From: an uncultured Ruminococcus sp.
GTDB taxonomy: Bacteria > Bacillota > Clostridia > Oscillospirales > Ruminococcaceae
Assembly: GCA_900540005.1 (NCBI GenBank)
Contig: UQEM01000127.1
Location: 1 to 6,990 of the forward strand
Length of the DNA stretch: 6,990 nucleotides
Direction: 5' to 3'
This document shows, one piece after another, positions 5,703 through 6,990 of this stretch; positions within the stretch are counted from its first letter, which is position 1; each line of letters opens with the position of its first letter. The notes under the pieces were generated by a model. It did not search any database, had not been told where the DNA came from, and saw nothing but the letters and a program-made list of their open reading frames with translations. Position numbers and translations under genes: made by a program.

Positions 5703-5875
5703 TCAAGGTGATGTTTGTACTAAGGTTTTACCTATTATTTCTATTATTCTATGACATTTCCAACATTTTATCATTATAGCATAATTGCTGTTGTTTTCTA
5801 TTTTTTTGAAGGATAACATACAACATCAAATAATCGCCCATTACAATATGGGCAATGATATGAGTGCCGATGCAT
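5703..5875 (-). pseudogene. Small zinc-ribbon (Com-like) protein split by a frame change at a run of seven A
   Basis: From the ATG at 5875 the first frame gives 25 residues with C8-P-Y-C11 and then NGRLFDV, ending at a TAG (5798-5800) directly after the heptamer A-AAA-AAA (5801-5807). Moving back one base at that run continues as IENNSNY and on to IKCWKCHRIIEI, with the second pair Cys38/Cys41, ending with TGA at 5703-5705. The joined 57-residue product has the CxxC...LF...IKCxxCxR layout of Com/zinc-ribbon proteins of phages and Firmicute elements. The simplest reading is a one-base deletion or a homopolymer error. Programmed -1 slippage is possible, since the heptamer is canonical, but I see no upstream Shine-Dalgarno stimulator or strong downstream hairpin. 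The nearest ribosome site (AAGGAG) is about 15 nt from the ATG, which is long. Confidence 0.6.
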
Positions 5876-5898
5876 ACTTTTTTATCATCTCTCCTTTG

Positions 5899-5920
5899 TA
5901 TTTAGCTGTGCAGCTAAATA
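5899..5920. promoter_or_regulatory. 22-bp palindrome upstream of the zinc-ribbon gene
   Basis: TATTTAGCTG and CAGCTAAATA form perfect 10-bp arms around TG. It lies next to the AAGGAG of the zinc-ribbon gene and downstream of the XRE gene. It could be an operator for a dimeric regulator or a small RNA hairpin. A related half-site TATTTAGC occurs at 5559-5566 in front of the sigma-like gene. Confidence 0.55.
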
Positions 5921-5925
5921 TTCAG

Positions 5926-5960
5926 CAATAATTTTGCGGTCAAAGCCGCAAAAATTATTG
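5926..5960 (-). other. Stable hairpin over the XRE stop codon
   Basis: Arms 5946-5960 and 5926-5939 pair over 14 bp with one bulged base and a 6-nt loop. It covers the XRE stop codon (5955-5957). No T run follows on the minus strand, so it is more likely an mRNA-stabilising or partial-termination structure than a full terminator. Confidence 0.5.
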
Positions 5961-6323
5961 TTCATTTTTAATCGCATCAATAAACATTTCCCAATCGCTG
6001 TCAGTTGCGTTTACAGCTTTTGCTGCTCTCAACGTTCTTTTAACAATTTCTTTTGACTGCACATATTCAACTATATCAGGAGATAGGTTTCCTGAAGCTT
6101 TCTCGTACAAATCGAAAATTATGCAGCGTTCTTCTTCATTCAAATTGAATACCTCAATCATCTTTTTAAGTAATTCCTGATCCGGACACACTCTTTTTCC
6201 ATGTTCAAGCTGGCTGAGATACCCCATTGAAATACCCAGCATTTCTGCTAGTTCTTTGCTTTGAAGGGAATGTTTACGCTTTTGTTCGGATATGAACTGA
6301 CCGAAATCAGTTGCATAGATCAT
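5955..6323 (-). CDS. XRE-family transcriptional regulator (122 aa)
   Basis: This is a Cro/C1-type DNA-binding regulator. Residues 7-63 are the helix-turn-helix domain, with the recognition region QSKELAEMLGISMGYLSQLE at 21-40 and HGKR after it. Residues 64-122 form a C-terminal helical region ending DSDWEMFIDAIKNEQ; I recognise this KEIVKRTLRAAKAV...DWE tail from regulators in Firmicute mobile elements. The start at 6323 is the only sensible ATG, but no Shine-Dalgarno sequence precedes it, only AT-rich DNA. It lies 17 bp after the secreted-protein gene, so it may be translated by readthrough coupling or initiate without a Shine-Dalgarno. Palindromes at 5899-5920 and 4622-4663 are candidate binding sites, by inference only. 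It probably represses the element's own genes. Confidence 0.9.
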   Translation of the reverse strand: MIYATDFGQFISEQKRKHSLQSKELAEMLGISMGYLSQLEHGKRVCPDQELLKKMIEVFNLNEEERCIIFDLYEKASGNLSPDIVEYVQSKEIVKRTLRAAKAVNATDSDWEMFIDAIKNEQ

Positions 6324-6340
6324 ATAATTTTGATATTATT

Positions 6341-6772
6341 TTATAAATAAGGATATGTTCCAACACTATCTGGACTCCAAAGTCCAGATGCGTTGCCCGA
6401 ATAAAATACTATATGTAAATACGGATAATAGGTATAATTGAAATTATTAGGTCGAATTACTCGTTCGGTAAAACCAGGAATACAAATGCAATTTTCTAAA
6501 TAACCATTTTGATATTTAGTTGGGGACGATGTGTATAAAGGATAAAAATCATTTCCAAACTCACTATTTTCTCCGTATATATTGAAATACGCACTATTTA
6601 CCGAGAAGTTAGATACATATACTCCAGAACAATCCTCTTTTTCTCTACAATAATCATTCCCGCTACTCCAAAAAGTTTGGCTTGTATTAGCAGCGTTTAC
6701 TTCTATGCTATAAGCAGAAAATAATATTGAAGTACTAATTAGTAGCGATACAATTTTATTTGTAATCTTCAT
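6341..6772 (-). CDS. Secreted protein of unknown family (143 aa)
   Basis: Residues 1-27 are a typical Sec signal peptide: a lysine-containing N-terminus, the hydrophobic stretch IVSLLISTSILFSAYSI, and a VNA cleavage site near residue 27. The mature part is about 115 residues, rich in Tyr, Asn and Ser, with four cysteines (42, 48, 95, 97) that could form disulfides outside the cell. There is no second membrane segment, LPXTG anchor or lipobox. AGGAGG lies 12 nt before the ATG, a longish spacing. The gene is visibly more AT-rich than the recombinases, which hints at a different origin. It is 17 bp upstream of the XRE gene, so the two are probably co-transcribed. I do not recognise the family. 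A role as cargo, surface factor or secreted effector cannot be told apart. Confidence 0.8.
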   Translation of the reverse strand: MKITNKIVSLLISTSILFSAYSIEVNAANTSQTFWSSGNDYCREKEDCSGVYVSNFSVNSAYFNIYGENSEFGNDFYPLYTSSPTKYQNGYLENCICIPGFTERVIRPNNFNYTYYPYLHIVFYSGNASGLWSPDSVGTYPYL

Positions 6773-6826
6773 AAAATCAAAATTCCTCCTGTTATCTTTA
6801 TCATAAAATAAATATTTGTAAATGCC

Positions 6827-6867
6827 ATTATAATCTCACTATTATAATCAAATTAATATTTTGATTA
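6827..6867 (-). promoter_or_regulatory. Promoter region of the secreted-protein gene with a palindrome
   Basis: The minus strand carries two perfect TATAAT boxes (6841-6846 and 6827-6832) upstream of the gene starting at 6772. An 8-bp inverted repeat (TAATCAAA/TTTGATTA, 6845-6852 and 6860-6867, 7-nt spacer) overlaps the upstream box and the stop codon of the preceding gene. No good -35 box is evident. AT-richness makes chance matches likely. Confidence 0.4.
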
Positions 6868-6954
6868 CTTGTCATCTTTTAATTCTATAGTCTTTTTGTT
6901 AGGATATAATGAAACAACAAGCTTTGGATTACCGTTTTTTAATTTCTTAATATC
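6865..6954 (-). CDS. C-terminal end of an unknown gene, cut by the contig edge
   Basis: The minus strand is open from 6954 to a TAA at 6865-6867 and encodes 29 residues, including PKLVVSLYPNKKTIELKDDK at the end. The composition (lysine-rich, alternating hydrophobic residues) is protein-like and fits the local gene direction. Nothing identifies the family. The bases beyond 6954 are adapter, so codons there must not be read as protein. Confidence 0.5.
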   Translation of the reverse strand, partial: DIKKLKNGNPKLVVSLYPNKKTIELKDDK

Positions 6955-6990
6955 CTGTCTCTTATACACATCTCCGAGCCCACGAGACTC
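6955..6990. other. Illumina Nextera adapter left on the contig end
   Basis: Bases 6955-6973 are CTGTCTCTTATACACATCT, the Nextera transposase mosaic-end sequence. Bases 6974-6988 are CCGAGCCCACGAGAC, the read-2 side adapter, and the final TC would be the start of the index. This is library DNA, not genome. Confidence 0.97.

Noticed and set aside
5490..5711. Plus-strand 73-codon frame
   Set aside because: It spans two perfect or near-perfect hairpins and the antisense of the sigma-like gene leader, with no ribosome site.
5844..5888. Alternative 15-codon minus-strand frame from the ATG at 5888
   Set aside because: Its start is only 2 nt from the ribosome site and the peptide shows no family features. 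The overlapping CPYC frame is far more protein-like.

Overview
The window looks like the integration end of an integrative or mobilizable element from a low-to-moderate GC gut Firmicute of the Clostridia, probably close to Ruminococcus. This rests on the gene families (large serine recombinases, a DUF3789-like micro-protein, a sigma-like HTH protein, a phage/ICE-type XRE regulator), strong AGGAGG-type ribosome sites and codon usage. No relaxase, coupling protein or cargo gene is visible. The last 36 bases are Illumina Nextera adapter, so this is the end of an assembled contig and real sequence stops at 6954.

Every supported gene lies on the minus strand, so the region reads from right to left. 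First comes the last 29 codons of an unknown gene (6865-6954). A small secreted protein of unknown family (6341-6772) and an XRE-family regulator (5955-6323) follow, only 17 bp apart. Next is a tiny zinc-ribbon gene (5703-5875) broken, or possibly shifted, at a run of seven A, followed by two large hairpins that look like terminators. A sigma-70 region-4-like protein (5082-5504) comes next, with its ribosome site buried in a hairpin.

The interval 4610-5081 has no credible gene but is dense in hairpins. It contains a plausible minus-strand promoter and a near-perfect AT-rich palindrome, and it leads into three overlapping micro-genes (4178-4609). Downstream is a tandem block of three large serine recombinase genes. 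The first (2560-4077) is intact with the catalytic serine. The second (1542-2447) has the DNA-binding and zinc-ribbon parts but no catalytic domain. The third (1-1594) has a catalytic N-terminus but carries a TAA nonsense codon and a one-base frameshift, and runs off the left edge.

The inferred logic is that the XRE and sigma-like proteins control the module, the small genes ride in the recombinase transcript, and the recombinases excise and integrate the element. A terminator plus a second promoter separates recombinase 1 from recombinases 2 and 3. The two promoter regions share an 11-bp motif at matching distance from the start codons, which suggests common control or recombination-site sequence. 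The broken third recombinase suggests the element may be decaying or dependent on help in trans.
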